Shown here: piece after piece, positions 9,438 through 20,019 of the stretch
How the letters are laid out: every line of letters starts with the position of its first letter
Position numbering within the stretch: position 1 is the first letter of the stretch
Source of the DNA: Taxawa tesnikishii (nom. ined.)
Lineage: Eukaryota > Ascomycota > Dothideomycetes > Dothideales
NCBI GenBank assembly: GCA_030247885.1
Contig: JAPDRO010000012.1
Span: 744,001 to 808,000 of the forward strand
DNA: 64,000 nt
Direction of reading: 5' to 3'
Program-made: the position numbers and the translations under genes
Notes under the pieces: model-generated
Databases searched by the model: none
What the model was told of the DNA's origin: nothing
Seen by the model: the letters and a program-made list of their open reading frames with translations, nothing else

Positions 9438-11135
9438 TCATACCAAGTTGTCCCAGACCAATTCGCCCTCGAACCACGTCCCAACCACCTTCGCACCCTC
9501 AAACTCTCCCTTCGCCAAATCCCTATCAACAGCAATAAAATTCGCCTTCTTGCCTACCTCAATACTGCCCACGTCCTTCTCCCTACCCACAGCTTTCGCG
9601 CCATTCAGCGTCAACATCTCGATAACGACCCGTGCGCCCGTCTCCCTCGAGCCGGCTTCGAAACCCTTCGAATCCGTGCCGCCGACCTGCTCGGCCACGT
9701 AGGTCAGATAAGGGAGCAGATTTGGGTCTGGAGGGACACCCCAGTCGGAACCGATGGTGAGGAAAGCATCGGCTTCTCGCATCTTGGGGAAATTCCAATC
9801 CATGAGCGGGTTCGATTTTGTGACGGGGTGGCTGAAGAACATGGCTGGTGACATCTCGGCTGTGACGTTCAATTCCTTGAACCTTTTGTAATCAACTGTC
9901 TTCTCGTCAGAACAGCGTGGCCAGGATTTGATTAGGCGCAGGCGGTTTCTTATCTTACCGTCGTGTACGCCGTTACAGTGCGCGATTTCATGTCTGGGTC
10001 CGTTCGGATTGCGTTTGCGCGCTTCCTCAAACGCGTCTAGCGCCAGCCTGGTCCCACCTTCGCCTGTGCAGTGGATCTTGCACGTGAGACCCCTGCTATC
10101 ATACTCCAGTATCGCCTCTCGATAGTCATTCGTCGTGATCTTGTGCATCTCGGGCTGGCCGCGTTCGTCTAACCCGCAGTGTGTGTGGAGCAGCTCTAGC
10201 GGGACACCGTCGATGAACATCTTCACGAAGCGGGTATCAACGTGCTTGCTTTCGAACTTTTCGGCTGTGTCAATCAGAGCCTGAGAAGTTTCCTTTGAAT
10301 CGCCGGATATCCAGGCGCCGTTGTGTACGATGTGCGTAGCGAAATCAAACTTCAGTGCCCCTTCGTTCTCAAGTTCCCTTAGTGCATGGAGCAGGAGAGT
10401 GTTGGAACTGGCTTCTTGACATGATGTGACGCCCGCCGCGTGGGCCGCACCCATCGAATGCTTGAGTGCGCGTTTGACGTGCGCCAGCGATGGTTTCGGC
10501 AGCGCGAGCGAGGCGCGACTTATGGCGGTGTCGAACAGCTCGCCCGTCAGTGCTCCGTCGTCTCTGCGCACATATCTGCCGCCGTGCGAGTCGTCCTCGC
10601 CGTCAACGTTGTAGCCTGCAGCCGTGAGCGCGTTTGTGTTCAGATACATTGAATGGCATGCACCACCACGCACCATGACCGGGGTATCTGGAAACTCACG
10701 ATCCAGGTACTTCCGATCTGGCTTACTGTCCGGGAAGCCCTCGTTGTAGTACATGTTCGCTACGAGCCAGTCCCCGTAAACGTTACCGTAGTGGCAGGCA
10801 CATTGACCGTCGCGCAGTTTGGCTGCAATATCGTCGGCCGTGACCCCATATTCCAGTTTTGCCTCGTTGAGCTGCGCCAGGCCGGCCATGAGGAAATGCA
10901 TGTGGGCATCGTGGATTCCTGGCATCACAAAGCGACTGCGGAGATCGAATGTGGCGAGACCATGTTCCTTGGCGATGGCGAAAATGTCTGCGTTGTTTCC
11001 TACTGCTGCGAAGAGTCCTTCTGGCGAAACGATGAAGGCTTCGGCGGATGGCTGCGCCTCGCACACTGTATGGACTCGGCCATTAATGTATGCAACGGAG
11101 TTGTTGCATGACTTGGAAGTCAGATGAGACGACAT
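9438..11135 (-). CDS. YtcJ-like amidohydrolase (amidohydrolase_3)
   Basis: Two exons, 11135-9959 and 9895-9438. The 63 nt intron (9958-9896, GTAAGATAAG ... CTGAC ... ACAG) is a multiple of three and has no stop. Removing it restores HCNGVHDVDYKRFKELNVTAEMSP-type continuity (20 residues around the joint), as in the family. Metal-site signatures are present: HDAHMHF near the N-terminus, IHCTGEGG, IAHCNGVH and SDWGVPP. The protein begins AYINGRVHTV, the typical first strand of the composite beta-sandwich, and ends with IEVGKKANFIAVD, the typical return. YtcJ-type enzymes hydrolyse N-formyl or N-acyl compounds; the substrate is unknown. An in-frame ATG at 11213 would add 26 residues, but 11135 places the conserved start nearer the N-terminus. 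Confidence 0.88.
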   Translation of the reverse strand: MSSHLTSKSCNNSVAYINGRVHTVCEAQPSAEAFIVSPEGLFAAVGNNADIFAIAKEHGLATFDLRSRFVMPGIHDAHMHFLMAGLAQLNEAKLEYGVTADDIAAKLRDGQCACHYGNVYGDWLVANMYYNEGFPDSKPDRKYLDREFPDTPVMVRGGACHSMYLNTNALTAAGYNVDGEDDSHGGRYVRRDDGALTGELFDTAISRASLALPKPSLAHVKRALKHSMGAAHAAGVTSCQEASSNTLLLHALRELENEGALKFDFATHIVHNGAWISGDSKETSQALIDTAEKFESKHVDTRFVKMFIDGVPLELLHTHCGLDERGQPEMHKITTNDYREAILEYDSRGLTCKIHCTGEGGTRLALDAFEEARKRNPNGPRHEIAHCNGVHDGKIRNRLRLIKSWPRCSDEKTVDYKRFKELNVTAEMSPAMFFSHPVTKSNPLMDWNFPKMREADAFLTIGSDWGVPPDPNLLPYLTYVAEQVGGTDSKGFEAGSRETGARVVIEMLTLNGAKAVGREKDVGSIEVGKKANFIAVDRDLAKGEFEGAKVVGTWFEGELVWDNLV

Positions 11136-11957
11136 TATCGTTACGCTCGAATGTACAGTTGCGTGGGATCCATATTTTCTTTGCACCCGCCGGGGCGTGC
11201 CTTTATCTTGCATTGAACGGGCTGCGGTTCAAGGCCCCGCAGTGGCGGAATTACTCCTTCGGGCAAGGGTCCTTGGCTTCAGTCGATCGGCCGAGAACCG
11301 GAAGGGAGGCGGAATAGAGGCGGAAGCGCAGCGTCGACCACAGACTCAGGCAAGAGAGTGGTTGTTTTTGAAGGAGAAATCGTTGTCGAGTAGTCTCTAA
11401 TGCACAAATGCCCTTTTTGTATGTAAAGGCAGAATAGAGGCCTGGTAGGGCTTATCAGCTAATCCGCATTCGTTTCCTAATCGACGTTCCATGCCTTACG
11501 CCATCCACCTGCCGCAAGTAGACAATGTGGGCGTGCCTCATTGATCTTCTAGCCATGTTCGTATGGACAGTGGACCAGCTCGGTTCTAGTTTCAACTTCT
11601 GAACGAAGAGAGATGTCAGGGCTGCAATACTTCTCCTAAGATCATCCCACGAGCACAGAGGCCGGTCCACAGTTTGCAGAGCATTTAGGTCTTCCACGTC
11701 TACTGCATTAACGAGCGCAGCCGTGAGGATGGCAGAGAACTGTCATTATATCAGCGCTCACCGCTCTCACTAGCGTAGTCATGGAAAGCATTTATCCGGC
11801 TTGTATGTCCTTACCACACCTCCCCTCCACCACAGCTTCGAGCAAGTGCTCCTAAGGCTGCCAAGATGCCGACACATTGATTGTGATCAGCTGCATGCTA
11901 ATATCAGAAGGGGCAACAACGGGTTCTCAAGAACAATATACGATACACCTTGGTGGT
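11136..11957. other. intergenic region, amidohydrolase promoter and lyase 3' flank
   Basis: Both flanking genes are on the minus strand. No additional gene is supported. Confidence 0.45.
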
Positions 11958-13918
11958 TTACAATTTCGACTGCGTTTTCTGTGGCTTCTTCGCACTCGCC
12001 TGCCAGCCGAATTCCTGTACCGCGCGTCGTTAGTTCGTCGCCTGTACCACCCGCAGTATGCACTCACCAACTTCCCCTTACTTCCACTCTCAATCATCAC
12101 ATTCACCACCACCGGCACGCTCGCCTCAAACCCCTCCCTGGTCGCCCTCTCCAACTCCTCCGGCGTCCTGACCAAATACCCTTTCCCACCGCATGCCTCC
12201 GCAATCTTCTCATACCCGACCTCCCACCCCAAACTCGTACTCCTCAGCGCACCCTCTCCAGATTTACCTTCCACACTCTTCTTCTGCCTTCTCAACCACT
12301 CCTCCGCCGTGTCGCTGTCGCCGTGGTACACGCCTCCGTTGTTCATCACGAAGATCAGGATGTCCATTTGGTAACGTGACATGGTCTCGACCTCCATTCC
12401 GGAGAACCCGAACGCGCTGTCGCCCTCTAGCGCAATGATCTTCTTGCGCCCGGCATGTCCACTGGAGCCTTCAGGAGAGGGGCCGTTGTAGGCTTCGTGG
12501 GCGGCGATGGCGTAGCCAAGCCCGACTCCCATGGTGGCATGGGTTCCAGCATCAAGGCGAAGACGGGGATGTTCGACGGGGAAGGCGGAGCGGGATATGT
12601 CCATTGTGTTGGCGCCTTCGGAGACGTAGACCACACCACCCCTTTCCGGTGGGCTGAGGGAATGGATGACGCATTTGATGATATCGAAAGCGTGGGCGTA
12701 GGATAAGGGTAGGGAGGATTTGGCCGCGGCTTTGGCTGCTTTTTCTTCGTTTTCGTGTCTTGCGGTTGTGAGAGCACGGACGAAAGATGTTTGAGTTTCG
12801 TAGTGCCAGTCATTGAGTTGATGTAGGAGTTGTTCGACAACAACACGGATGTCGCCAACAATCCCCAGCTCAGGGTCGCCGGTGTTCCGTCCGATCTCGT
12901 CTGGACTGATGTCCACCTGGATAAATTTGGCTGAGGGGTTCCACTTGGGCGCTTCGCCGAAGTGGAAGATCCAGTTCAACCGTGCGCCCAGCAGTAGCAC
13001 CACATCTGCACCTTTCAGGGCAGTCGATCGCGCAGAAGCCGTGTTGCAGGGATGCGAATCTGGCAAAACACCTTTTCCCATAGGACTCGGTAGGAATGGT
13101 AGAGAGGTTTTGTCAATGAGTTCGCGCAGCACGCCCTCGGCTCGTGCATATGCTGCTCCCTTCCCAATCACCACGAGCGGCGCCTTGGCCGTCATGATGA
13201 GCTGCGCTATCCTAGACAACCTTGCTGCATCACCTGCGGATACCGGTGGTGGGGGCAGGGGACGCAACTGAGGGACGTGTGCCCCACCCTCTGGTGCTCC
13301 CTGTATCAGGTCTGCAGGCAAGTCCACGAAGCCTGTCCCTGGCCGCCCATACCACCCATGTCTGTATGCATTTGATATCGAATGTGGTATATATTCCACA
13401 CCGGGAGGGCGAATGGCAAACTTGGTGTGCGGCGTGAGAAGCGAGACGGCGTCAATTTCTTGAAAGGCGCCCTTGGTGGTGAGATGGCTTTCGCTGGAAC
13501 CAGCAAGAAGGAGCATGGGGAAGGCATTGCCGCTTGAGTTGCCAATCTGCGTGTCAATACGTATCAGCCATAACTCTAGCTTGCGACTACTTGTTCCGCC
13601 CACTGGGAATCCATGCGACAAATCTCCCTACCGAAGAGATGATGGTCAGGTCGAGCTTACACCGGCCATTGCATGCAACACTCCCGGTCCGCCGACTACC
13701 AAACAGGTTCCCGGCTTCCCCGTCAGGTACCCATATGCGGTCGCAGCGTAGCTGGCCGCCTGCTCGTTGCGAAAGCCAATGAATCTGATCCCGAGCGCAA
13801 TGGCTTGCTCTGCGATTTCGATAACCGGGATGCCTACTATGCCGAAGATGACTGTAACGCCTAGATCATGAAGGGCACGGGCGATTACATGCGCGCCTGT
13901 AGCCGAAGAAGAAGCCAT
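11958..13918 (-). CDS. peroxisomal thiamine-diphosphate enzyme, 2-hydroxyacyl-CoA lyase type, PTS1 (SKL)
   Basis: Three exons: 13918-13661, 13546-12068 and 12014-11958, giving 597 residues. The first donor is GTAAGC and the second GTGAGT. The last 57 nt exon encodes a basic tail ending in QSKL before TAA, a textbook peroxisomal targeting signal. The N-terminal TPP domain carries the catalytic Glu (FRNEQAAS, residue 52); the C-terminal domain carries [14 protein letters not shown] followed by MNNGGVYHG, the metal/TPP-binding motif. The family (HACL1, and close to oxalyl-CoA decarboxylase) cleaves 2-hydroxy fatty acyl-CoAs in alpha-oxidation; lyase versus oxalyl-CoA decarboxylase cannot be separated by eye. 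The gene lies about 3 kb from PEX5. Confidence 0.9.
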
Positions 13919-14767
13919 CGTTCCTGACGGTCAGTGGCTGAAGAGATGGTCGACTACATTGCGACGGTGGTAGAGTGGTGGAGAGAGTGCTCATGTGCTT
14001 TACCTTCCCGATCGGGATATGACGTTCACGCTTCGGCTAGGTCGGGTATATGACGGGAGCTTTCCGCTTGCCGACATTCCTATTCACCTGAACTCTGTGA
14101 ACATACCACAAACGCTGTTCATGACGAACCCCGTCAAAGACTAGCCGTGGGCCGACAGCGTATGACGGGCATACCACCCAGTCTTTTACGGCCTGTTGTT
14201 GTACGTTCCAAGCCTCATCTGCTGGAACATGTCATGCCACAACGCCTGCATCATCCAGAGACTGGAGGGAGGGTCCCAAGTATATGTGTTCCGCACGGAT
14301 CTACGCTGTTGTAGACGATGGAGCTAGCGTGTTGGCACATCTTTGCTGTGCTTAGCCATACATCGACGGGAGATTCTGGCTCAAGTGCATCTGCTAAAGC
14401 TCTCGACCTAGCAGTGGGCAATCCCAGGGCCGGCTGTGTGCAGTGACGGCTCAACGAAGTCCGACTGAAGCGCTCAGCAGTCAAGATGTCGACTCCCGTG
14501 GTTCCTTGATGTTTGCAAAACAATATCCGCATACATAGAGAAACCATACAGTACTCCTTGTAGACACGAACGGGACATCCCGTGACTCACCGCTCCACGC
14601 GACGCGCTTTGACTCAGGGTCTCCTAATTCTGAAGCCCCGCCAGAATAAACCAGTAAACCCCTCCAATAACTTTCTGGACGCATTTGAGGCTCCCTTCTC
14701 AACCCACCCAACCAGCCTTCGAGAAGCCGATCAATACCCATATCGAATCCGCATACAGCATTCGAAA
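13919..14767. other. bidirectional promoter region, lyase and SerRS
   Basis: The lyase and SerRS genes start 850 bp apart and point away from each other. No coding sequence is supported between them. Confidence 0.45.
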
Positions 14768-16489
14768 ATGCTCGACATCAACGACTTCATCACCGAGCGC
14801 GGTGGTGATCCGAACAAGATCAAGGAATCGCAGAGGAGACGCCATGCCCCAGAGGCTGTCGTTGACGAGGTCATTGAGATGTTCGAGGACCATAGAAAGA
14901 GTGAGAATACATGAGAATATATCCCAGCCCAACGTTGTGCTGACACATGGGGCTACAGCTCAATACGGTGTGACACGAATCCGCTCCGAGATCAACGCCG
15001 TGCAAAAGGAGATTGGCCAAATCAAGAAGGTTAGGGCAGCATACACCTCCACAAGATGAGGGCAACCAACGGACAGCGAGCTGATGGAGGTGTCTGCGCA
15101 GGCAAAGGGCGATGCGAGTGAGCAGCTGAAGAGGAAGGGTGAGCTGGAGGTACATACACCCTGTTGCACTAATGGTAGTAGGCACTGACCTATCGTACAG
15201 GCCAAGATGAAGAAGCAGGAGGAGCTGGCTGCAGAGAAGCAGGTCGCGCTGAACAGGAAGGCCAAGACAATCGGAAACTACGTCCATGAGTCCGTACCAG
15301 TCAGCGATAACGAGGACAATAACGCCCTCATCCGGGATTGGGTACCTGAAGGTGTCAAGGTCGAGAAGAAGGACTGCATGTCGCACCACGAGGTCCTCAC
15401 AAGGATAAACGGATACGACCCGGAGAGAGGTGTCAAGCTCGTTGGACACAGAGGGTACTTCCTCCGAGACTGGGGTTTCAAGCTCAACCAGGCGCTGATC
15501 AGGTACGCGATGGACTTCTTGGAAGACAAGAGCTACACCCCAGTCGAGCCACCATACTTCATGTCGAGGGAGACCATGGCGAAGACGGCACAGCTCGAGC
15601 AGTTCGACGAGGAGCTGTACAAGGTTCAAGAGAAGGTGGACGACCCGTCGACGGACAAATACCTTATCGCGACCTCGGAGCAGCCAATCTCTGCCATGCA
15701 CGAGGGCGAGTGGCTCGACAACCCGGACCTGCCTATCAAATACGCAGGTTACAGCACGTGTTTCAGGAAAGAAGCTGGTTCTCACGGAAAGGATGCCTGG
15801 GGCATTTTCCGTGTGCATCAATTCCAGAAGGTTAGACGACCAGCTTCGTCATCGTCCAATCTTCGCGTTGCTAACACGCAATGCAGGTCGAACAGTTCAT
15901 CTTCTGCAAGCCCGAAGAATCCTGGCAGCACTTCGATAGCATGATCGGCACCTCCGAAGAATTCTACAAGTCTCTCCAGCTACCCTACCGCGTCGTCGCC
16001 ATTGTCTCGGGCGCGCTCAACAACGCCGCCGCCAAGAAGTACGACCTGGAAGCCTGGTTCCCCTTCCAAGGTGAATACAAGGAGTTGGTCTCCTGCTCTA
16101 ACTGCACCGACTATCAAACCCGTGAGCTGGAGGTCCGCTACGGCCAGAAGAAGCAAACAGACCCATCCTACCGCAAGAATTACGTGCACGCGCTCAACTG
16201 CACCCTGTCCGCCACCGGCCGTGCGCTCTGCTGTATCCTCGAGAACTACCAGAAGGAGGACGGCATTGAGGTGCCTGAGGTGCTCAGGCCGTATATCAAG
16301 GGCCAGCCAGAGTTCATCCCGTACACGAAGGAGCTGCCTAAGGACTCAACTAGCAAGAAGGCGAAGGGCACAGCGGAGACGAAGGGGGTAAGCCTCCGAA
16401 GGTGCCGGGTGTGGGTGAGGTTAGCGAGAGAAACAAGGTGCAGGAGAAGTAAATGGAGCGGAGGTACTTGCTATAGAGTAGATGGATGA
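14768..16489 (+). CDS. cytosolic seryl-tRNA synthetase
   Basis: Five exons: 14768-14900, 14959-15029, 15081-15149, 15201-15830 and 15887-16489, about 500 residues as read. The N-terminal coiled-coil arm (MLDINDFITERGGDP ... SEINAVQKEIGQIKK) precedes the class II core with motif 2 (STCFRKEAGSHGKDAWGIFRVHQF) split over two exons and motif 3 (ALNCTLSATGRALCCILENYQ). It charges tRNA-Ser. Two introns start GTTAG rather than GTAAG/GTGAG, and the third exon's acceptor (CGAG) is the least certain joint. Near the C-terminus, G5 at 16384-16388 appears one base short: the frame as read runs into an unusual Arg-rich tail to 16489, whereas one more G would give a Lys-rich tail (GKPPKVPGVGEVSERNKVQEK-like) ending at 16452. 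Confidence 0.93.
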
Positions 16490-17070
16490 TGTGAGAAATC
16501 GATGCGACAGGCAATACTGTCAGTCCATGAGCGCAACGTCTGTCTCCCCGGACAGTGAAGAGTATCGCCCAATCCACTCCCGGCCGTGCTTTGTGGCCTT
16601 CGTTTGCCGTCAATATTGTTAGGTAATAATATGTAGACAAACCTCTCCACTTGAGCGGCTGAGCTATGGTCATGCCTAGTAGGTGCTACGAGATGTTCCT
16701 CATCCGGGAATATATTCCAATGACTGCTATCGCAAGGCAACAACGATGCTATGCCGACCCGATGCCTGCCGTCGATGAGTTTTGACTTGTAGCAGCAAGT
16801 CGCCATCAATACAAACAGCGATTGCACGTGAAAGAGGCCTGAGGCTTGCGCCTTCCCAAAATGACGACACGTGCCGAATCCTCGGCATTTGCGGCTTCTT
16901 CGCCGCGTCTCCATCTCCGCATACATCCCCACGCTCTTACCAATCGACCACCGATACCTGTCCTGTGCAACAGTGCTAGCAGGAGCAACCGACCTTTTCC
17001 TTTTTTGTGCTCCCATCTAAACCTGAGAGTCCAGTCGACGAATTCCTAGATCCGTCTCGCCACAACAACC
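16490..17070. other. intergenic region between SerRS and PEX5
   Basis: No gene is supported. It is the PEX5 promoter side, without a recognised TATA box. Confidence 0.45.
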
Positions 17071-19228
17071 ATGTCCTTCCTCGGCGGGCCCGAATGCTCT
17101 ACGGCGGCCAACCCGCTCAGCCAGTTCACCAAGCACGTTCAGGATGACAAGTCGCTGCAAAGAGACAGGCTGGTTGGTAGAGGTCCAGGTGGCATGGGTG
17201 AAAGCATGAGAACACAGCCGATGGGTGCGCCGCAAGACGCTGTAAGTAAATCCTGCCCTCTTGACAAGGGCTGCAGCGGATATGGCATGGCAGCTCGTGG
17301 ACACTGTCGTGGCAACGTGATTGGAGACCGTATGGCTGCAAGTTTGGACTGGTTGTACATGAGATCTCGCAGGTCGACTTCCTTGTATTGCCCACTAGAT
17401 TGCGTCTTTGATCTCATACGGACGGAGGCACATTTTGTTGAATGTTTAGAACCGGATGTACTAATGGACGTGCTTGCAGATGATGGATGAGTTCATGCAG
17501 CAACCCGCACAACTACCCCAGGGTCCAGCAGGGCCTTTTGCCATGGAACAAATGCGGCGCGAGCTCGAGCAGGCATCACGACGAAGCGAATCACCTAACT
17601 GGGCGCAAGATTTCCAACCTGGATTACCAGATCAAGGTATGGAGGCTGTTTTCTCGCGGCCCAGCAACGGAGGCTTTAGCCCGGCCGATTTCGCAAAGTT
17701 TCAACAAAGCCGAGAGCAAAGTGCGAGAGCAGGAAGTCCACTAAACGCCCAACAAGGACCTATGAGTGGATACGCACGACCAATGGGCATGAACTACGGC
17801 GGAATGGGGTACGGAGGGATGATGGGCATGCAGCGGACGTTCACCCCACAGTTCCAACAGCGGCACATGGAACAGGAGGCTGTCGGAAAAGGAAAAGGCC
17901 GAATGGTAGAGTTGGACGATCAAGATTGGGAACAGCAGTTTGCTCGGCTGGACAGTGCGTTGGACGCGGAAGCAAATGCTGCGGTAGAGGCAGAGCTAGA
18001 TCAAATGGACAGGTCAGTTGACCCTTCCGCTACCGAGACAGATCACTTTGGAGATTTCGAAAGCATCTGGCAGGGAATTCAAGCTGAGACAGCGGCGGCT
18101 AGGGATCTGGTCAACGAAGAACGTTTCGATGGCATGCACATTGGCGACGACTTCGACCGCTGGGAAGGCTTTGACGGCTTGAATACGCATCATCGAACAA
18201 TAGATCCCTTTCTCGGTGATTACATGTTTGAAGAGGACAACCCATTCACGAACATCACCAACCCATTCGAAGAGGGTGTGAAGATCGTGAACGAGGGCGG
18301 CAATTTGTCTTTAGCAGCGTTGGCCTTCGAGGCTGCGGTACAGAAAGACCCACAACACGTTGCGGCATGGACAGCCCTAGGACAAGCGCAAGCACAAAAC
18401 GAGAAGGAGAGTCCCGCAATTCGTGCGCTGGAGCAGGCCTTGAAGCTGGACCCGAACAATCTCGAAGCACTCATGGGCCTTGCCGTTTCTTACACGAATG
18501 AAGGCTACGACAGCACCGCATACCGGACCCTCGAGCGCTGGGTAGCTACCAAATATCCTCAACTTATCAGCCAGCCACTTGCAACAGATGACGACATTGG
18601 CTTTACGGACCGCCACGCACTGCACGAGAAGGTGACCGACCTCTTCATCCAAGCCGCGCAATTGTCGCCCTCCGGCGAGCAGATGGACCCGGACGTGCAA
18701 GTAGGTCTCGGTGTTCTCTTCTACGGCGCCGAAGAATACGACAAGGCGGTAGACTGCTTCGGCGCCGCGCTCGCATCGACAGAGGAGGGCTCGACCAACC
18801 GTCAGAGCGAGCTTCACCTGCTTTGGAACCGGCTAGGTGCTACATTAGCAAACTCAGGTCGCAGCGAAGAGGCTATTGATGCCTATGCACGAGCCCTCGA
18901 ACTGCGGCCCAACTTCGTCCGTGCAAGGTACAATTTGGGTGTCAGCTGCATCAACATCGGCGTGCTGGAGGAAGCGGCGCAGCACCTGCTGAACGCACTT
19001 GAAATGCACAGGGTCGTGGAGCGCGAGGGCCGCGAGGAAGCCGCGAGAATCGTCGGGGGCGACGGGCTTGATGACGCGAAGTTAGAGCGCATGATCCAGC
19101 AAAACCAGAGCACGAATCTGTATGATACGCTGCGCAGGGTATTCGCGCAGATGGACAGGAGGGACTTGCAGGATATGGTGGGTCCCGGCATGGATCTGGA
19201 TAAGTTGAAGGGCCAGTTCGAGTTCTAG
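17071..19228 (+). CDS. PEX5: peroxisomal targeting signal 1 receptor PEX5
   Basis: Two exons, 17071-17241 and 17480-19228, separated by a 238 nt intron (GTAAGT...GCAG), give 639 residues. The N-terminus MSFLGGPECSTAANPLSQF contains the conserved Cys (residue 9) that is monoubiquitinated for receptor recycling. WxxxF/Y-type motifs that bind PEX14/PEX13 are seen (NWAQDF near residue 98, DWEQQF, and IWQGI and DRWEGF nearby). The C-terminal half consists of tetratricopeptide repeats (for example AWTALGQAQAQNEKESPAI and HLLWNRLGATLANSGRSEEA), which form the pocket for C-terminal SKL signals. The receptor cycles between cytosol and peroxisomal membrane. Exon 2 is uninterrupted and has no frame problems. 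Confidence 0.97.
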
Positions 19229-20019
19229 AGAGGCTTGGGCTTCGGATGGAGGGGATTCGCAAAGGGAAATGGAGACGTTCATGTTGGACGTGCCTCTGAG
19301 CGCCCGCTCGTAGACGAATGGGAAGTGGACGCTCTTTCGATAGCCCTGCAATGACGATAAGCTACCGTTCCGGGCCGTGTTTGTTCTGTTGTACGTGGGT
19401 TGGACATGCTTCAGCGGTTGCGTTTCTTCCCAAGCTTGAAGGGCCACGCGCGCAAGATTCGATGCAACCCGGCGCGAGCAGATGGGGACGCCAGCGTGTC
19501 ATTGCCCGCAGCAAGGCTAATCTCGTCATCGGCCGCGGAGCATTTCTGGATGGTGATTGATGGACTTCAGTGACTTCTCTGCATGTTCCTGCATGCGCAA
19601 CGTCCTCTGCGAGAGGGCCCCGCGTTCCTTCTCCACAGCCCGTGCTCTTTGGGGAAGAAGATCAACATCGACACGACGTGCCCTGTCGTGACTTTTACAA
19701 CTCGCGCCGGCGATCCCTCATTTCTCCACCGGAGGAAGGCAATCATCGGAACCGGGAGAAAAGGACACAGAAGTTGATTCGCCCTCGGTGCTTCCCGATG
19801 TTGCAGGACGATATTAGCTGGCCCTTGCTGCTATGCACCGCAATGTCGAGATCGGGTCAATTGCTGCCCTGAATGAGGACGATCTCGGTCTTCACGAGCC
19901 TGATCAACAGGCACGTAGCTCAGCAGACACGATGGTTATAAAGTGTGCTGCCCTGTCGAGAGATGAGATGCACCCAGTACTACATTGCCATCCCTGACGC
20001 CTTTGCAGCACACGGCAGG
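19229..20019. other. intergenic region between PEX5 and the GH51 gene
   Basis: No gene is supported apart from the GH51 core promoter described separately. Confidence 0.45.
19937..19942 (+). promoter_or_regulatory. TATA box of the GH51 gene
   Basis: A perfect TATAAA lies 78 bases before the ATG at 20020, a normal fungal distance. It favours that ATG over the in-frame ATGs further upstream. Confidence 0.55.
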
